64,000 nucleotides of DNA from Pseudoalteromonas lipolytica (GCF_001306915.1 NZ_LJTC01000013.1:109370-173369); one strand, 5' to 3'. Counted from the stretch's first letter, positions 22,151 to 31,831 are shown. Numbers and translations are program-made. The notes: a model not told the origin generated them from the sequence alone.

Positions 22151-23119
22151 GTGGCTGGCAAGTTAATTTTTGAATTATTAGAAGCGCGGTTCAATGGCAA
22201 AATAGTTGAAAATTCGGCCATAATTGATTACGCGGTTAAAAATAAAGACTTTGCGAGAGCTTGGTTTTACCATGCTATATCATCTTCTTTGCTACATGAT
22301 GAATTGATTAACTGCCTTCTAATTGCAAAGTATCATAATTTAAATGAACTTGAATTGTTGTTTGAGTATTGGCCTAAATTGCAGTTTCAAAAGTGTCAGC
22401 TATTGAAAGCCTCGCCTCATCTAGTTAGTAAAGTCCCTGAGATTAATGAGTTGCTAACTGAAGAGCTGACTCAACTAATTCAAATGTTGTTACCCCTTCC
22501 TGTATCGCAAAATCTTGGTGATTCTCGAGTTAACTTACTCGACAGTAAAATGAATGATGAAGCCCTACAAAAAGTGATTGGATTTGCCAAAGAAAAATTA
22601 ACTGATGCCAAACTTTATTCGGAACAACAAAAGCATCAGAAAGTAGATTCAATTCGAAATAATGATCAACATATTGTTACTTTACCAGTCAATGATTTTT
22701 TCACGGCACTTATTCAAAGATATATGTGTATTAATAATATTTTTGATTTGAAGTATGCTGAACCAGCTATCATTTATCGATATAAAAAAGGACAGCAGTA
22801 TAAATGGCACTATGACTTTATCACCCCGAGCAATAGTGCAGCCCAAAAAGAAATAGACTTTTTTGGGCAACGAAAAAAAACAATCATTTTAAACCTTAAT
22901 GAGGGGTTTAAAGGTGGGGAGACTGCCTTTAAGTTTTGGGAATTAGAAGTATCAGCGAAAGCAGGTCAGTTAATTCAATTTAACAATATGCTTGATACTA
23001 AAGTTGATAAAAGTTCAGTACATTCTGGAAAACCAGTAATTGATGGTGAAAAATGGATTTGTACTCTATGGTTCAGAGAAAAACCATTCTGGTTAAGAGC
23101 TTCTATTTGGAATTCATAG
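22151..23119 (+). CDS. 2-oxoglutarate/Fe(II) oxygenase, prolyl 4-hydroxylase-like
   Basis: A 322-residue protein. The C-terminal half (about 195-312) is a P4H-type dioxygenase domain: the iron ligands His220 and Asp222 (WHYDF) and His291 (VHSGKPV), and the 2-oxoglutarate-binding Lys301 in GEKW, are all present. Such enzymes hydroxylate proteins or small molecules using O2 and 2-oxoglutarate. The N-terminal 190 residues are helical and resemble the TPR/Sel1-type spacers seen in some bacterial P4H-like proteins, but I cannot identify them. The start is GTG at 22151 with GAGGG 5 nt upstream. The gene stands alone after the eno terminator and its 3' end overlaps mutH by 6 nt on the other strand. 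The substrate is unknown. Confidence 0.8.
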   Translation: MAGKLIFELLEARFNGKIVENSAIIDYAVKNKDFARAWFYHAISSSLLHDELINCLLIAKYHNLNELELLFEYWPKLQFQKCQLLKASPHLVSKVPEINELLTEELTQLIQMLLPLPVSQNLGDSRVNLLDSKMNDEALQKVIGFAKEKLTDAKLYSEQQKHQKVDSIRNNDQHIVTLPVNDFFTALIQRYMCINNIFDLKYAEPAIIYRYKKGQQYKWHYDFITPSNSAAQKEIDFFGQRKKTIILNLNEGFKGGETAFKFWELEVSAKAGQLIQFNNMLDTKVDKSSVHSGKPVIDGEKWICTLWFREKPFWLRASIWNS

Positions 23120-23785
23120 CTGAAATTGTTGTTTTAGGATCTCGCCGGTAAAGCTGGTTTTTAGATAAAAGCCGCGAGGTAAGGTTTGTACTATCTGGCC
23201 ATTCGGGCCAATTGCATCAGTCAGCGCTTTGCTATTGGCAGCTTTTGGCCTTATTTGCATTACATCGCCTAAATGACCCGAAATTTCATCTACGCGACCA
23301 AGGGCGATTAGCTCCATTTGTTCTTCCCAATCACGCTGTAAAAGGGCATCTTGCTCTGCACTTGGCTGCCATAAAAAGCCACTGCCTATGGTACGGTGAA
23401 AAGGCAGTATCTCACGTTCGCCTAAAATCGGTAGCCATAAAACATGATTCAACTTTTTACGAACCGTGCTTTGCTGCCAAGTCATTCCTGTCACATTTAA
23501 TAGCGGCGTTACCGAAACAAAGGTTGTTTCGAGAGGTTTGCCTTTAAATGAAATCGGCAAGGTTTTTAGCTCAATGCCTAACTCTTCAAAATCAGGTGTT
23601 GGTTTTGAACCCGCTGTTGCGCCAAGCACATATTCGATAAGTTGCCCGGTCCAGCCTTTTTCACGAAGTAAATCGTCAGGGGTTTTAAATTGATATTGCT
23701 CAGCTAATTGCCCTAGGGTGAGGCCAGCAATAGCATCAACACGTTGCATTAATTCGTTTATAGAAGCGGGTTTTATTGGTCGCAT
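23114..23785 (-). CDS. mutH: Methyl-directed mismatch repair endonuclease MutH
   Basis: A 223-residue endonuclease that nicks the unmethylated strand at hemimethylated GATC sites after activation by MutS and MutL. The active-site pattern D-x6-E-x-K is visible as Asp65, Glu72 and Lys74 within PDFEELGIELKTLP, close to Asp70/Glu77/Lys79 of E. coli. LREKGWTGQLIEYVLGA is also typical. Its presence implies Dam methylation in this organism. It is transcribed away from rppH, with a 540-nt gap between the two starts. Confidence 0.96.
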   Translation of the reverse strand: MRPIKPASINELMQRVDAIAGLTLGQLAEQYQFKTPDDLLREKGWTGQLIEYVLGATAGSKPTPDFEELGIELKTLPISFKGKPLETTFVSVTPLLNVTGMTWQQSTVRKKLNHVLWLPILGEREILPFHRTIGSGFLWQPSAEQDALLQRDWEEQMELIALGRVDEISGHLGDVMQIRPKAANSKALTDAIGPNGQIVQTLPRGFYLKTSFTGEILKQQFQL

Positions 23786-24325
23786 AAGGCGTTTATTTTA
23801 TTGTCTATTTATCCGGTTCATGATAGCAAATGCACGCCTTAGTGGATATCTTTGTGTTTGGGTGTTTTTTGCGCACGTTAAGTGTGGGCTAAAAATAATC
23901 AGTTTTATTTTGAGGTGTCATACCTTAACTAATTGATATTTATCTATTTTGCTGTTTTTGTAAGGTGTTTCCATTTCATTAATTAATCAGTTGTTTGTAT
24001 AAATACAGATATATAAACATGTTTATCCACAGTTTCTGTGGAGAAAGTGGATATTTAAACTGTTGATTGTGGATTTGTTTGCAATTTAGGCATGATTTAC
24101 AAAAGTTATGCACAAGCTGTGGGTAAGGTGATGAAAATACGGTTGTAAATAGTTATTTTAATCAAACAGCACATTTTTATGATAATTACTTCGTAACACC
24201 TTGATTAAACATGTTTGTTAAAAAATAATTTTTCAATCTAATTTAGGCTTAGGTGTAAAGTGTTTGCTGTATCGCAGGTTATGTGGAACAATCAATAAAA
24301 ATCGACTTACAAATGAGGCACTAAG
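23786..24325. other. 540-nt gap between mutH and rppH with DnaA-box-like cluster
   Basis: No gene is evident. The stretch is AT-rich and serves two divergent promoters. Between 24023 and 24126 there are five DnaA-box-like 9-mers: a perfect TTATCCACA (24023-24031), TTATGCACA (24106-24114, fits TTATNCACA), and on the other strand TGTGGAGAA (24037-24045), TGTGGATTT (24068-24076) and TGTGGGTAA (24118-24126), the last three with one or two mismatches. This could be a DnaA-responsive control or titration region; see findings. Confidence 0.45.
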
Positions 24326-24844
24326 GTGATTGATGCCGAAGGTTTTCGTGCCAATGTCGGAATTGTAATTTGCAATAATCAGGGACAAGTATTTTGGGCT
24401 CGTCGCTATGGTCAGCACTCTTGGCAATTTCCCCAAGGTGGTGTGGATGACGGCGAAACTGCTGAGCAAACCATGTACAGAGAATTACACGAAGAAGTGG
24501 GCTTGCTTCCTGAAGACGTTGAGATCGTCGCAAGTTCTAAACATTGGTTACGCTATAAATTACCCAAGCGTTTAATTCGCAGAGACTCAAGTCCTGTGTG
24601 CATTGGGCAAAAACAAAAATGGTTTTTACTGAAACTTCGTTGTAAAGATGAAGATGTAAATTTACTTAAAACTCATCACCCCGAGTTTGATGATTGGCGA
24701 TGGGTGAGTTATTGGTATCCGGTTAGGCAAGTTGTTTCGTTTAAGCGCGATGTATATCGTCGAGTAATGAAAGAGTTTGCTCCGTTTGCAATGCCGTTTA
24801 ATAAACGAGAGCAACACAAAGATCATTGGCGACATAAACGATAA
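24326..24844 (+). CDS. rppH: RNA pyrophosphohydrolase RppH
   Basis: A 172-residue Nudix hydrolase that removes pyrophosphate from the 5' end of mRNAs and so triggers RNase E decay. The start [17 protein letters not shown] and the Nudix box (about residues 38-60, with [13 protein letters not shown]) match E. coli RppH closely. The start codon is GTG at 24326. It lies 33 nt before ptsP, the order conserved in E. coli (rppH-ptsP-lgt-thyA), so the two are probably one transcript. Confidence 0.97.
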   Translation: MIDAEGFRANVGIVICNNQGQVFWARRYGQHSWQFPQGGVDDGETAEQTMYRELHEEVGLLPEDVEIVASSKHWLRYKLPKRLIRRDSSPVCIGQKQKWFLLKLRCKDEDVNLLKTHHPEFDDWRWVSYWYPVRQVVSFKRDVYRRVMKEFAPFAMPFNKREQHKDHWRHKR

Positions 24845-24877
24845 GGGCAACCTTATTTAAATCAAAGGAGCAGCATC

Positions 24878-27154
24878 ATGTTAGCCACGCTCAGATCAAT
24901 TGCTGAGGCAGTGTCGCAACAGGCGGACTTAAACAGTGCGCTGGGGTGTTTTGTGCAAATGGTAAAAGATGCCATGCAAACACAGTGCTGCTCGATTTAT
25001 TTTGCCGATTATAGCCAAGATAACTTTGTATTGATGGCCACCCAAGGCCTCAACCCAGATGCCGTGGGTAAGTTTCGTATAGGCTTTACCGAAGGTCTCG
25101 TTGGCCTTGTTGCTCAGCGTGAAGAGCCCATTAATATAGCTTTTGCTAAATCTCACCCTCGTTTTAAACTCTCACCTGAAGTTAATGAAGAAGGCTATAA
25201 CGCGTTTTTATCAGTGCCAGTCGTGCATCAGAAAAAGGTTTTAGGCGTTATTGTTGTTCAACAAAAACTAGCCCGTGTTTTTAGCCCTGACGAAGAGTCA
25301 TTCTTAATTACGCTCTCGGCCCAGTTAGCTTCTCAGTTAGCGCATGCAGAAATAAAAGAAATATTACGGGTCGATGAGTTTTCACACCAAACCTCAGTAT
25401 TGAAAGGGGTATCAAGTGCGCCGGGTATTGCCATAGGTGAAGCCTTTGTAGTAATCCCTAAACTTGACTTTAGCTCTATAGAACTGCAAAAAGACGACGA
25501 TGTGAGCACCCAGCGCAAGCTATTTACACAAGCTGTGGCTGCGACGCGTAACGAGTTTAATACCTTATCTATGACTCTGAGTGACTCTATTCCGCAAGAG
25601 GCACTTGCTGTATTTGATGTTTATCAGCAGTTACTCGATGCCAAAAGCCTTGGTCAAAATGTTGAAGCGCAATTAAAACAAGGCTGGAATGCTAAAAGCG
25701 CCCTGAAAATTGTTATTGAGAAATTGGTGACTCAATTCAATGCCATGCAAGACCCTTATATTAAAGAGCGCGCTGTTGATGTTAAAGATATTGGTTTACG
25801 GGTTTTACATCACTTAGTTAATACTGAGCATGCGGCAAAACCTTACCCTAAAGACACTATTTTAATTGCCGGTACACTAACCCCCGCAATGCTCGCTGAA
25901 GTACCTAAAGGGCACCTTGCTGGGGTTGTGAGTGTTAATGGTGCAGCAAATAGCCATGCTTCAATTTTAACTCGTGCTATGGGGATCCCAGCAATTTGGG
26001 GCATTGAAGATGTGCCGTTATTGCAGTTTGAAGGCAAGCAAATGATATTAGACGCCTATGCAGGGCGTTTATATATTTCTCCTTCACAAATGCTGCAAGA
26101 GGAATACAGCCAGCTTAAATATCAAGAAGCCTTATTGAACGACCGTTTTGTTGCAGAGCAAAACCTAGATGCCGTCACTAAAGATGGCGAACACATTAGC
26201 TTGTTACTAAACGCGGGTCTTGAATTAAATACCGAGCATGACAATAAGCCATTTTGCGATGGGGTAGGTCTTTATCGCACCGAAGCCTGGTTTATGCAAA
26301 AAGGCCAGTTTCCTTCACAGTCAGAACAAGAAAACTGGTATCGCGAAGTGCTAACGAGTTACCACCCTAATCCTGTGGTGATGCGTACACTCGATATTGG
26401 TGGTGATAAAGTTTTAGATTACTTCAATATAACCGAAGAAAACCCGTTTTTAGGTTGGCGTGGTATTCGCGTGACCTTAGATCATCCTGAGCTATTTTTA
26501 GATCAACTTAAGGCGATGTTAAAAGCCAACATTGGTTTGGGGAATTTAAAAATTATGCTGCCGATGATCAGTGGCTCAGAAGAAGTCGATGAATCTTTAA
26601 AGCTGCTCGAACAAGCCTATTTTGAGTTAAGTGAGCAATACCCCGAACAAGCCATTGAGCGCCCTGAAATCGGGGTGATGTTAGAAGTACCTTCAAGTGT
26701 ATTTATGCTTGAAGAGTGGTCGCAAAAAGTCGATTTTTGCTCTGTGGGTAGCAACGATTTAACCCAGTATATGCTGGCAGTTGACCGCTCTAATGCCCGC
26801 GTTGCTGAGCTATTTAATCCTTATCACCCAAGTGTTCTTAGAGTGTTGTTAAAAATAGCACAGGAGTGTCAGCAACATGAGCTGCCATTTAGCTTGTGTG
26901 GTGAGTTAGGGGGCGACCCTGAAGGCGCATTACTGCTTATTGCAATGGGTTATCGAAGCTTGAGTATGAACTTTGCTTCGATTAGTAAAATTAAGTTTGT
27001 GCTTAGGCGATTAAATGTCAGTGATATGGAAAAGTTACTTGCTGAGTGTTTATTACAACCCACTGCAAAACATGTACTTAGGTTAACGCGTAACTTTATG
27101 ATTGAACATCAACTCGGTGAGCTATTTTACACCCCAAGCCAAGGTCAATCATGA
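24878..27154 (+). CDS. ptsP: PTS-Ntr enzyme I, PtsP
   Basis: A 758-residue phosphoenolpyruvate-protein phosphotransferase of the nitrogen-related PTS. It has an N-terminal GAF domain (about 1-155), the phospho-His domain with His360 in GAANSHASILTRAMGIPA, and a C-terminal PEP-binding barrel (GVGLYRTEAWFM, VGSNDLTQYMLAVDR, CGELGGDP). It phosphorylates NPr, which passes the phosphate to EIIA-Ntr, and in E. coli the GAF domain senses glutamine and 2-oxoglutarate. A structured repeat starts 25 nt after its stop codon. Confidence 0.97.
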   Translation: MLATLRSIAEAVSQQADLNSALGCFVQMVKDAMQTQCCSIYFADYSQDNFVLMATQGLNPDAVGKFRIGFTEGLVGLVAQREEPINIAFAKSHPRFKLSPEVNEEGYNAFLSVPVVHQKKVLGVIVVQQKLARVFSPDEESFLITLSAQLASQLAHAEIKEILRVDEFSHQTSVLKGVSSAPGIAIGEAFVVIPKLDFSSIELQKDDDVSTQRKLFTQAVAATRNEFNTLSMTLSDSIPQEALAVFDVYQQLLDAKSLGQNVEAQLKQGWNAKSALKIVIEKLVTQFNAMQDPYIKERAVDVKDIGLRVLHHLVNTEHAAKPYPKDTILIAGTLTPAMLAEVPKGHLAGVVSVNGAANSHASILTRAMGIPAIWGIEDVPLLQFEGKQMILDAYAGRLYISPSQMLQEEYSQLKYQEALLNDRFVAEQNLDAVTKDGEHISLLLNAGLELNTEHDNKPFCDGVGLYRTEAWFMQKGQFPSQSEQENWYREVLTSYHPNPVVMRTLDIGGDKVLDYFNITEENPFLGWRGIRVTLDHPELFLDQLKAMLKANIGLGNLKIMLPMISGSEEVDESLKLLEQAYFELSEQYPEQAIERPEIGVMLEVPSSVFMLEEWSQKVDFCSVGSNDLTQYMLAVDRSNARVAELFNPYHPSVLRVLLKIAQECQQHELPFSLCGELGGDPEGALLLIAMGYRSLSMNFASISKIKFVLRRLNVSDMEKLLAECLLQPTAKHVLRLTRNFMIEHQLGELFYTPSQGQS

Positions 27155-27179
27155 GGGAAAATTGTGCTGTGAAGCACTT

Positions 27180-27442
27180 ATACCCAAGCCACCTCAAGAT
27201 GTAGAATTCAGCGTTTCACAGGTGCTTAATATCAAGGCGTTACTTTGCAACAATGGCAGTCCCTTTTAAGAAGTAACAACGATGAGAGTAAGTGCCTGTG
27301 AAACGCCCAAAGGGTTGGTTTAAAAGCGATTTATACTGCGTTATTGATTTTAACAATAGAACCACTATTACTTGCAATCAATGCCTTGCCTAAATCGCTT
27401 TTAATTCCAACTGAAACTCGCATCTTGAGGTGGTTTGGGTAT
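27180..27442. repeat. 263-bp structured inverted-repeat element (MITE-like)
   Basis: The termini are 22-bp inverted repeats with one mismatch: left 27180-27201 begins ATACCCAAGCCACC, right 27421-27442 ends GGTGGTTTGGGTAT. Inside are two further dyads: GCGTTTCACAGG near 27211 with CCTGTGAAACGC near 27297, and AAAAGCGATTTA near 27323 with TAAATCGCTTTT near 27392. Nothing in it codes for a protein. Nested hairpins and tidy ends suggest a non-autonomous mobile element or an extended palindromic repeat. It fills almost all of the ptsP-TSUP gap (27155-27492) and could act as a terminator for ptsP. Confidence 0.75.
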
Positions 27443-27492
27443 ATATATTAGTTTAGTATATGTATATAACAAATTGAATATATGAGTGTGCT

Positions 27493-28302
27493 ATGCATGA
27501 CGTAATACTTTTAATGGTGTACTGCGCAATTTTGGGCAGCGTGGTTGGATTTTTAGCAGGCTTATTAGGCATTGGTGGCGGTCTGATTATCGTGCCGGTA
27601 CTTAGTGCGCTATTAGTGTCGTTTAATGTTGCCGACCCAAGCCATGTATTAGTTATCGCGATAGCAACCTCGTTAGCATCCATTATTTTTACCTCGACGT
27701 CTTCAGCCTTTGCTCATCATCGTAATGCTAACGTGCCATGGGAAATTGCTCCTTGGGTTATGACTGGCGTTGGCCTAGGCGCATTGATCAGTGGCTTTGC
27801 AGCAAGCTTTATTCCTGAGCAACTGCTGCGCTTTGTTTTTGCCGGTAGCGTGGTGTTTATCGCACTTAGAATGGTGTTATCGACACGTAAAAAAGCCGCC
27901 AGTGAAAAGCCGCTTCCATCAGGGCCTATTCTTGGCTTTTTATGTGCCATAATGGGGGCACTTTCAGGACTAATTGGTATTGGTGGTGGGGCGCTAATTG
28001 TGCCGCTACTGCATTATTTTTCCGTTGATATTAAAAAGGCCATTGGTTGTGCTGCTGCTTGTGGTATTGTCATTGCGCTGTTTGGCTCGGTGGGTTACGT
28101 ATCTGCCGGCTGGCAATTAACATCTTTCAGTGATGGATTTGCCGGATTTGTGTATTTACCTGCGTTAGTCGGGATTGTGGTTACCTCGTCGCTCATTGCG
28201 CCTATAGGTGCCAAAGCCACGCATTACTTGCCTGTGGCAACAATAAAAAAAGTATTCGCGCTATTACTTGTCATAATTGCGCTTAAAATGGTGTTTAGTT
28301 AA
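27493..28302 (+). CDS. TSUP-family (TauE/SafE) membrane permease
   Basis: A 269-residue integral membrane protein with about eight hydrophobic segments and the two internal glycine-rich repeats typical of the TSUP/TauE/SafE family: [13 protein letters not shown] near residue 27 and [14 protein letters not shown] near residue 160. Members export or import sulfite, sulfonates or other small organic anions; the substrate here is not predictable. It is inserted between ptsP and lgt, 14 nt before lgt, so it is likely co-transcribed with lgt-thyA. The repeat element lies just upstream of its promoter region. Confidence 0.88.
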   Translation: MHDVILLMVYCAILGSVVGFLAGLLGIGGGLIIVPVLSALLVSFNVADPSHVLVIAIATSLASIIFTSTSSAFAHHRNANVPWEIAPWVMTGVGLGALISGFAASFIPEQLLRFVFAGSVVFIALRMVLSTRKKAASEKPLPSGPILGFLCAIMGALSGLIGIGGGALIVPLLHYFSVDIKKAIGCAAACGIVIALFGSVGYVSAGWQLTSFSDGFAGFVYLPALVGIVVTSSLIAPIGAKATHYLPVATIKKVFALLLVIIALKMVFS

Positions 28303-28316
28303 AGGTTTTTATTTTT

Positions 28317-29120
28317 ATGGCTCTTCAATTTCCAGATATCGATCCGGTTATTTTTTCGGTAGGCCCGCTCAGCGTACGTTGGTACGGTTTAATGTATTTA
28401 ATTGGTTTTGCTTTGGCGATGTGGCTTGCTAATCGCCAAGCAGCAAAACCAAACTCAGGTTGGACAAAAGAACAAGTCAGTGACTTATTATTTTACGGCA
28501 TGCTCGGGGTTATACTCGGTGGCCGTATTGGTTATGTATTGTTTTATCAGTTCAGCTACTTTATCGAAAACCCACTGTATTTATTCAGAATTGACCAAGG
28601 TGGTATGTCGTTCCATGGCGGCACCCTGGGTGTCATTACAGCTATTGCAATTTTTGCTTGGACCCGTAAAAAATCATTGTTTGAGGTAGGTGACTTTGTA
28701 GTGCCACTTGTGCCGCTTGGTTTATTAGCCGGACGTATTGGTAACTTTATTAATGGCGAACTATGGGGCCGAGTGACAGATGTACCTTGGGCATTTGTTT
28801 TTCCTACAGGTGGCCCAGAGCCACGTCATCCATCCCAATTATACGAAGCCTTTTTAGAAGGCCTAGTACTGTTCTTAATCTTACAATGGTTTATCAAAAA
28901 GCCTCGTCCAGCGGGAAGTGTTGCTGGGGTGTTCTTACTTGGCTATGGTACGTTTAGGTTTATTGTTGAATACTTCCGTGAACCAGATGCTCATTTAGGT
29001 TTATTTGCAGGCGTTATCTCTATGGGTCAAATACTGTCATTGCCGATGGTAATTGGTGGCCTTGGTTTGTTAATATGGGCTTATAAAAAGCCGCAGCAAA
29101 GCGTGGCAAGCAAAGCATAA
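28317..29120 (+). CDS. lgt: Prolipoprotein diacylglyceryl transferase Lgt
   Basis: A 267-residue inner-membrane enzyme that transfers diacylglycerol from phosphatidylglycerol to the lipobox cysteine of prolipoproteins. The signature [13 protein letters not shown], the active-site histidine motif FHGGTLG and seven hydrophobic segments are present. Lgt would act on the many lipoproteins encoded at 31-40 kb. It is followed 13 nt later by thyA, the conserved lgt-thyA pair. Confidence 0.97.
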   Translation: MALQFPDIDPVIFSVGPLSVRWYGLMYLIGFALAMWLANRQAAKPNSGWTKEQVSDLLFYGMLGVILGGRIGYVLFYQFSYFIENPLYLFRIDQGGMSFHGGTLGVITAIAIFAWTRKKSLFEVGDFVVPLVPLGLLAGRIGNFINGELWGRVTDVPWAFVFPTGGPEPRHPSQLYEAFLEGLVLFLILQWFIKKPRPAGSVAGVFLLGYGTFRFIVEYFREPDAHLGLFAGVISMGQILSLPMVIGGLGLLIWAYKKPQQSVASKA

Positions 29121-29133
29121 CAAGAGCAATTCA

Positions 29134-29985
29134 ATGAAACAGTATTTAGATTTATGTCAGCGTATTGTTGACGAAGGTGTGTGGGTTGAGAACAAACGCA
29201 CAGGAACCAAATGTTTAACAGTAATTAATGCCGATCTTGAATATGATGTGGCAAATAACAAGTTTCCGCTCATCACCACGCGAAAGAGCTTTTACAAAGC
29301 GGCGATAGCGGAGTTACTGGGTTATTTACGTGGTTACGACAGCGCTGCACAGTTTCGTGATATCGGCTGTATGACTTGGAATGCCAACGCGAACGAGAAC
29401 AAAGCTTGGCTTGAAAATCCGCATCGTCGTGGTGAGGATGATATGGGCCGTGTGTATGGTGTTCAAGGGCGCAGTTGGCAACGCCCTGATGGTAGTCACC
29501 TTGATCAGCTTAAAAAAGTTATCGATAACTTATCGAATGGAATTGATGATCGCGGTGAAATCGTCACTTTTTATAATCCAGGTGAATTTGAGCTAGGTTG
29601 TTTGCGCCCTTGTATGCACACACATACCTTTTCTCTGTTAGGCGATACTCTATACTTGACATCATACCAACGTAGCTGTGATGTGCCGCTGGGTCTGAAC
29701 TTTAATCAAATTCAATGTTTTGTGTTACTTGCTTTAGTTGCACAAATAACCGGACATAAACCGGGTAAGGCGTATCATAAAATAGCGAATGCGCATATTT
29801 ATGAAAACCAACTTGAGTTGATGCGTGATGTACAACTTAAGCGAGAGCCTTTCGCGTCGCCAGAATTAAAAATAAACCCAAATATTAAATCATTAGAAGA
29901 CATTGAAAGCTGGGTTACAAAAGATGATTTTGAAGTAGTAGGTTATCAGTGTCACGATGCAATTAAGTATCCGTTTTCAGTTTAA
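29134..29985 (+). CDS. thyA: Thymidylate synthase ThyA
   Basis: A 283-residue enzyme that methylates dUMP to dTMP with methylenetetrahydrofolate. The nucleophile is Cys160 in LRPCMHTH, and [16 protein letters not shown] (dUMP and folate binding) and the C-terminal PFSV are present. The active-site surroundings (RPCMHTHTF) differ from the PPCHxxF form of E. coli and the protein is about 20 residues longer, as in a ThyA subgroup found in marine gammaproteobacteria. It is in a transcript with lgt; galU follows after 26 nt. Confidence 0.95.
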   Translation: MKQYLDLCQRIVDEGVWVENKRTGTKCLTVINADLEYDVANNKFPLITTRKSFYKAAIAELLGYLRGYDSAAQFRDIGCMTWNANANENKAWLENPHRRGEDDMGRVYGVQGRSWQRPDGSHLDQLKKVIDNLSNGIDDRGEIVTFYNPGEFELGCLRPCMHTHTFSLLGDTLYLTSYQRSCDVPLGLNFNQIQCFVLLALVAQITGHKPGKAYHKIANAHIYENQLELMRDVQLKREPFASPELKINPNIKSLEDIESWVTKDDFEVVGYQCHDAIKYPFSV

Positions 29986-30011
29986 GAACAATAAAATTTA
30001 AGGAGAAATCA

Positions 30012-30893
30012 ATGAAAGCAGTGATCCCAGTTGCTGGCCTTGGCACGCGTATGTTACCTGCAACAAAAGCAATCCCTAAAGAAATGCTTCCTATTGTTGA
30101 CCGCCCGTTGATTCAGTACGTTGTAAATGAAGCAATATCAGCCGGAATTAAAGAAATTGTTTTAGTAACGCATTCAAGTAAAAACTCAATTGAAAACCAC
30201 TTTGATACCAGTTTTGAGTTAGAAGCCACACTTGAAAAGCGTGTGAAACGTCAGTTACTTGCTGAGGTACAGTCAATCTGCCCGAAAGATGTGACTATTA
30301 TCCACGTTCGTCAAGGTGAAGCGAAAGGTCTTGGTCATGCGATAAATTGTGCGGCGCCTATTATAGGTAATGAACCGTTTGTTGTTATCTTACCGGATGT
30401 GATCATCGATGATGTTGCGAGCGATCTTAAAAAAGATAACTTAGCTGAAATGATCCAGCGTTTTGAAACCACCGGTGAGAGCCAAATTATGGTTGAGCCT
30501 GTGCCGCAAAACGAAGTAGACAAGTTCGGTGTAGTAGACTTAGGTGATGTAACAATCAATCAAGGTGAAAGCGCCGCAATTTTGAATATGGTTGAAAAGC
30601 CTCCTATTGATCAAGCTCCATCAAATCTTGCTGTTGTGGGTCGCTATGTACTGAGCAAAAATATTTGGCCATTACTTGCAAAAACTCCAGCTGGGGCAGG
30701 TGATGAAATTCAATTAACAGATGCCATAGCCATGCTAATGGAAAAAGAAACGGTTGATGCATACTCTATGAAAGGTAAAAGCCATGACTGTGGTAGCAAA
30801 ATTGGTTATTTAAAAGCCATCGTTGAATTTGCTTTACGACGTGAGGAATTCAAAGATGAATTGAGCGACTTCATAAAGTCGTTGGTTAAATAA
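30012..30893 (+). CDS. galU: UTP-glucose-1-phosphate uridylyltransferase GalU
   Basis: A 293-residue nucleotidyltransferase making UDP-glucose for lipopolysaccharide, capsule and other glycans. The start [21 protein letters not shown] contains the nucleotide-binding loop and catalytic lysine; [10 protein letters not shown] and [10 protein letters not shown] are further family marks. AAGGAG is ideally spaced before the ATG. It closes the lgt-thyA-galU run and is followed by a strong terminator. Confidence 0.97.
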   Translation: MKAVIPVAGLGTRMLPATKAIPKEMLPIVDRPLIQYVVNEAISAGIKEIVLVTHSSKNSIENHFDTSFELEATLEKRVKRQLLAEVQSICPKDVTIIHVRQGEAKGLGHAINCAAPIIGNEPFVVILPDVIIDDVASDLKKDNLAEMIQRFETTGESQIMVEPVPQNEVDKFGVVDLGDVTINQGESAAILNMVEKPPIDQAPSNLAVVGRYVLSKNIWPLLAKTPAGAGDEIQLTDAIAMLMEKETVDAYSMKGKSHDCGSKIGYLKAIVEFALRREEFKDELSDFIKSLVK

Positions 30894-30925
30894 CCAATTC
30901 TATTTACTTAGTAATAAATTATGTT

Positions 30926-30952
30926 AAAAAAGTGCCTATATGGCACTTTTTT
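30926..30952 (+). terminator. Intrinsic terminator after galU
   Basis: AAAAAAGTGCC and GGCACTTTTTT form a perfect 11-bp stem around a 5-nt loop, with the U-tract within the descending arm. Confidence 0.9.
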
Positions 30953-31321
30953 GTTATTTACAAGCAGCTGACAATTGTTGATTATTAACAAATTAGGGAC
31001 TTTTCTGATATACCTTTGTCTTATAGGGTTGTTAAGATGAGTATGGTGATTAATTGCTCTAATTCAGTTAGTTAACTGAGTAATGAAAAGCATTAATAAT
31101 TTTGCTGCAAATTGTTTATGTTATAAAGCTACTTTTTACTAACAACATGATTTGCAGCGAATTAAAGCACTAAACTGAAATTATAATAAAAACATAATGT
31201 TAGTGTTTATTTTCAATATCTTAAATTATCTTTTAGCTTTTGATGTACAGGTAAGTACTAACAGATAGTCTTCTTCAAAGTAAGAAGCAATTTTTTAACG
31301 GTACGTTTAAGAATCCTGATT
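30953..31321 (+). promoter_or_regulatory. Leader region of the pilus cluster, several dyads
   Basis: This 369-nt AT-rich stretch holds no gene. It contains a 16-bp palindrome TCAGTTA-GT-TAACTGA (31064-31079), an inverted repeat GCTGCAAAT (31104-31112) with ATTTGCAGC (31150-31158), and a short hairpin CTTCTT/AAGAAG (31270-31287) followed by AA and six T, which resembles a weak terminator 25 nt before the first gene. Together they suggest operator and attenuator control of the downstream ten-gene run; no regulator is identified. Confidence 0.4.
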
Positions 31322-31831
31322 ATGAAAGATTACTTCAAGCCTTTTCGCTGCAGTATATACCTAATGGTGTTATTAACTGTTTCTGGTTGCAGTAATGAGC
31401 TGCTGCTAAGCTCTACCGTTAATTCTATGCAAAGTTTTGCACTTCGCTTAATCGATCCTATTTTTCAAATTAATGTAAAAACTAGTTCTGAGCTTCAATC
31501 AACGGCTACACAAAAAAATACCCTAGCCACTGCTGCTATATTAGCACCTACAAAACCTAATTATACTTTTGCGTTACAGTTAGCATCAGTTAGCTCTGAG
31601 ACCGCAATAGAAGTCACCTTTCATAAAATGGCAAAACAAGCGCCTAGTATTTTTCAAGGTAAACCAATTTTGAATGTTGAAGTTGCAGACGTGCATGATA
31701 GAACTTTCTACCGCTTAAAGTTTGGAGGCTATAAGTATTTAAAAAATGCGAAAGCTGACTGCGCGGCTATTAAGCGACAAGGTATTGATTGTTGGGTTAG
31801 TAAATACACAGATAATCGAATTTATTTTTAG
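31322..31831 (+). CDS. SPOR-domain lipoprotein
   Basis: A 169-residue predicted lipoprotein. The signal peptide ends in the lipobox LTVSGC and the +2 residue is Ser, so the protein should be sorted to the outer membrane. The C-terminal part (about 82-165) has the SPOR pattern beta-alpha-beta-beta-alpha-beta: YTFALQLASV, a helix, FYRLKFGGYKYLKNAKADC, then GIDCWVSKY. SPOR domains bind septal peptidoglycan lacking stem peptides. It is the first gene of the pilus cluster and is clearly paralogous to the protein at 37506-38108 (shared ALQLAS, QAP-x-x-F and FxRLKxGxY). Its role in the cluster is inferred. Confidence 0.75.
   Translation: MKDYFKPFRCSIYLMVLLTVSGCSNELLLSSTVNSMQSFALRLIDPIFQINVKTSSELQSTATQKNTLATAAILAPTKPNYTFALQLASVSSETAIEVTFHKMAKQAPSIFQGKPILNVEVADVHDRTFYRLKFGGYKYLKNAKADCAAIKRQGIDCWVSKYTDNRIYF

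Noticed and set aside
24023..24126. Possible chromosomal replication origin
   Set aside because: DnaA-like boxes are present, but there is no dnaA, dnaN, mnmG, mioC or parAB neighbourhood and no clear 13-mer unwinding repeats, so only a DnaA-responsive site is proposed.
24233..24533. Two overlapping minus-strand frames in the rppH region
   Set aside because: They are shadows of the rppH Nudix domain on the opposite strand.
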